Assembly: GCF_017355785.1 (NCBI RefSeq)
Contig: NZ_JAFEWE010000016.1
Location: forward strand, 99,229 to 163,228
Origin: Desertivirga arenae
GTDB taxonomy: Bacteria > Bacteroidota > Bacteroidia > Sphingobacteriales > Sphingobacteriaceae
Length of the DNA stretch: 64,000 nucleotides
Direction of reading: 5' to 3'
Below, one piece after another: positions 62,529 through 64,000 of the stretch. A program made the translations under genes and the position numbers. The notes below the pieces were generated by a model. That model searched no databases. It had not been told where the DNA came from and was given only the letters and a program-made list of their open reading frames with translations. Every line of letters begins with the position of its first letter. Positions within the stretch are counted from its first letter, which is position 1.

Positions 62529-63671
62529 ATGAAAAGACTAAAATTAGGAATTCTCTTATTATTGATATTTAGCTTCCTGGCAACAAATGCCCAGGAAAGT
62601 CAATTCACAACCATAAGCAGCTGGACTGAATTATTATCGAAAGCTAAACAGGAAAAGAAGCTGATCATTATTGATAGTTACTTCCAGGGTTGTCATCCCT
62701 GCAAGCAAATGGATGACGAAGTTTTTCCTCTTGAACCTGTCATGAAACTGATGAAAGAAAATTTCATCAGTACCAAGATAGATTTCCTGAAGGAAGACCT
62801 GGGTAAACAATTGCAGATCAAATACGCAGTGACAGGTTTTCCAACCTTTTTAATTTTGAACAGCGAAGGACAATTGCTTTCGAGGTTTTCAGGTTACCAG
62901 GAGGGGGATAAATTTGAGAACCTGCTAAGAATAGCGATTTCGAAGTCCGACAAAGGAGAGGTTTTGAAAGGTTTCAGTTCTTCCCTCGACATTAACTATC
63001 CTGATTTTTATATTGCAACAATAAAAGAACGTAAGCCTTATACCACGCAAGACTTGCTTAACTACCTGAAGGGGAAAGATATAGCAAAGGAGGCTAATGC
63101 AATACCTTTTTTGTTTAATAGGTCAGCGGCACCTGAGTTAGGGGAAATACTATTGAACAATTATAATACCCTCGAGGAAATGTATGGCAGGGAGTTGGTT
63201 TGGACTAAGCGTATCAACTCCCTTGCTGTAAAATTGAAGAGCAGGATCCCCATTCGGGACGATGCAAAGTTCGCCACGTTCCTGTCGGAAGTTCAGCCAA
63301 TTTTTGCGGAAAAAGATTGGTCTTACGGAAAGTTGGACATCGCCGAGGAGTATTTTTATAAACAGTGCAAGGATCATAAAGCGTTCTTTAAATACGCCGT
63401 CGAGAATTTCAATGATGATGAGAATAAGGTTAGGTACATGGCTTTTAATCTTTCAGGCCCCGCAGTTGATGCGGAAGAGAAAATGCTTTATTCAGAGTGG
63501 ATGCGGAAAGTAGTTAAGGAAAGCTCAAGCTATGAAGTTTTGACAATAGCTGCAAAACTAATGAATGACCAGGGTAATACGGAGCAAGCAAAAACCTATG
63601 CAAAATGGGGATTAGCAAAAAGTCAGTTACTTAAAAAGGATTCTGGATTTTTTAAAGGTATTCTGAATTAA
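62529..63671 (+). CDS. exported thioredoxin-fold protein
   Basis: A 380-residue exported protein (signal peptide 1-21, ending TNAQE). The thioredoxin-like domain occupies about 25-140 with Cys55 and Cys58 in FQGCHPCKQMD and the cis-proline in VTGFPTFLIL. The large C-terminal region (about 145-380) is helical with repeats that look TPR-like, including AKTYAKWGLAKSQLLKK, and may be a docking module. It is the last recognisable gene of the SusCD locus. No terminator was found in the following bases. Confidence 0.86.
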   Translation: MKRLKLGILLLLIFSFLATNAQESQFTTISSWTELLSKAKQEKKLIIIDSYFQGCHPCKQMDDEVFPLEPVMKLMKENFISTKIDFLKEDLGKQLQIKYAVTGFPTFLILNSEGQLLSRFSGYQEGDKFENLLRIAISKSDKGEVLKGFSSSLDINYPDFYIATIKERKPYTTQDLLNYLKGKDIAKEANAIPFLFNRSAAPELGEILLNNYNTLEEMYGRELVWTKRINSLAVKLKSRIPIRDDAKFATFLSEVQPIFAEKDWSYGKLDIAEEYFYKQCKDHKAFFKYAVENFNDDENKVRYMAFNLSGPAVDAEEKMLYSEWMRKVVKESSSYEVLTIAAKLMNDQGNTEQAKTYAKWGLAKSQLLKKDSGFFKGILN

Positions 63672-63689
63672 GACAGATTCTACTTCCGA

Positions 63690-63890
63690 AAGTTCATTTT
63701 AAAGTTAAAAATCGCAAGCCCTGAGGTAGGGGCAGAGATTTCCAAATCGGATCCAAAGGAATCCCAGCGGTATATCGCATTACTATCCACCAGCGATCTG
63801 CTAGCTATCTTCTTGCAGAAATTAGCATTCAGAGACCACGCGGAGCTGAGCAAGAGAGCCCGCAGAAAGACAGTGACTCGTCCTGTATAA
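63690..63890 (-). other. unexplained open frame without a good start
   Basis: On the minus strand a reading frame of about 70 codons is open and ends at a TAG near 63687. It has a varied, protein-like composition, including AIYRWDSFGSDLEI and SGLAIFNFKMNFRK. There is no ATG except near its end, and a stop lies just upstream. It may be a fragment of a gene, a dispersed repeat or chance. The rest of the 266-base gap 63672-63937 shows nothing else recognisable. Confidence 0.3.
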
Positions 63891-63937
63891 ACTTAACATC
63901 GTTACGAACAAGTATTAATCACTAAATTTAAGTTACG

Positions 63938-64000
63938 ATGTCAAAAGAAATCAAGGGTAAGAAGTTCGGTAGGCTTTATTTAGAGTCTTACAAGAAATCG
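63938..64000 (+). CDS. start of an unidentified gene, cut by the right edge
   Basis: An ATG at 63938 opens a frame of 21 codons to the edge, starting MSKEIKGKKFGRLYLESY, rich in lysine and with no signal peptide. Too little is visible for a family. Spacing from the upstream gene is 266 bases, so it probably has its own promoter. Confidence 0.45.
   Translation, partial: MSKEIKGKKFGRLYLESYKKS

Noticed and set aside
1..64000. mobile elements, CRISPR arrays, tRNA and rRNA genes
   Set aside because: No transposase, integrase, repeat-spacer pattern or cloverleaf-like sequence was seen by eye; a tRNA scan would settle short RNAs.

Overview
The window reads as chromosomal DNA from a member of the Bacteroidota, most likely family Sphingobacteriaceae (Pedobacter-like). 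The clues are a SusC/SusD pair driven by an ECF sigma factor and a FecR anti-sigma factor, many DUF4843, PKD-like and TlpA-type envelope proteins, GH43/GH51/GH97/GH125 enzymes, and promoters of the TTG-N19-TAnnTTTG type. The genus is an inference. I see no rRNA, tRNA, CRISPR array, prophage or insertion sequence. Coding density is high and the genes look chromosomal rather than transferred.

Layout. 1-1066: a partial MFS transporter on the minus strand. 1375-7084: a glycan operon (GH43, GH51 with an extra N-terminal propeller-like domain, GH97) closed by a terminator. 7234-9071: a secreted EEP-family phosphohydrolase and an SLC10A7-like transporter. 9185-10517: a peroxide-defence operon ohr-gpx-ohrR with a palindromic operator candidate. 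10601-12909: a DUF808 membrane protein and an outer-membrane porin. 13050-17698: a signalling island of three single-domain response regulators and one large PAS histidine kinase with an unusual extra C-terminal domain. 17796-25417: an orphan secreted protein, a DUF1080 protein, a fucose-permease-family transporter, a GH125 mannosidase and a class A penicillin-binding protein. 25490-29022: a siderophore-type TonB receptor and a PepSY membrane reductase. 29201-31694: a ketopantoate-reductase-like enzyme, a small protein, a lipoprotein and an Lrp regulator.

31875-50705 is mainly amino-acid metabolism. A cysteine-synthase-like enzyme and a divergent SerC-like enzyme are followed by a tight six-gene operon, tdh-gcvP-gcvH-gcvT-sdaA-kbl. 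Together these six genes would convert threonine to glycine, glycine to one-carbon units and serine, and serine to pyruvate. Next come two proline-oriented peptidases (aminopeptidase P and a DPP-like S9 enzyme), an AraC regulator, and divergent P5C dehydrogenase and proline dehydrogenase genes. The neighbourhood suits growth on glycine- and proline-rich peptides.

50939-63671 is a SusCD locus with no glycosidase: ECF sigma, FecR, STN-bearing SusC, SusD, DUF4843 lipoprotein, PKD-like lipoprotein, TlpA-like redoxin, two-DTG aspartyl protease and a second thioredoxin-fold protein. It is the best candidate in the window for an undescribed uptake system, perhaps for a protein, peptide or thiol-containing substrate. 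Other notable points are the kinase C-terminal domain, the SerC-like enzyme with a rewritten phosphate-binding loop, an orphan promoter-terminator pair that may encode a small RNA, and an unexplained open frame just before the right edge.
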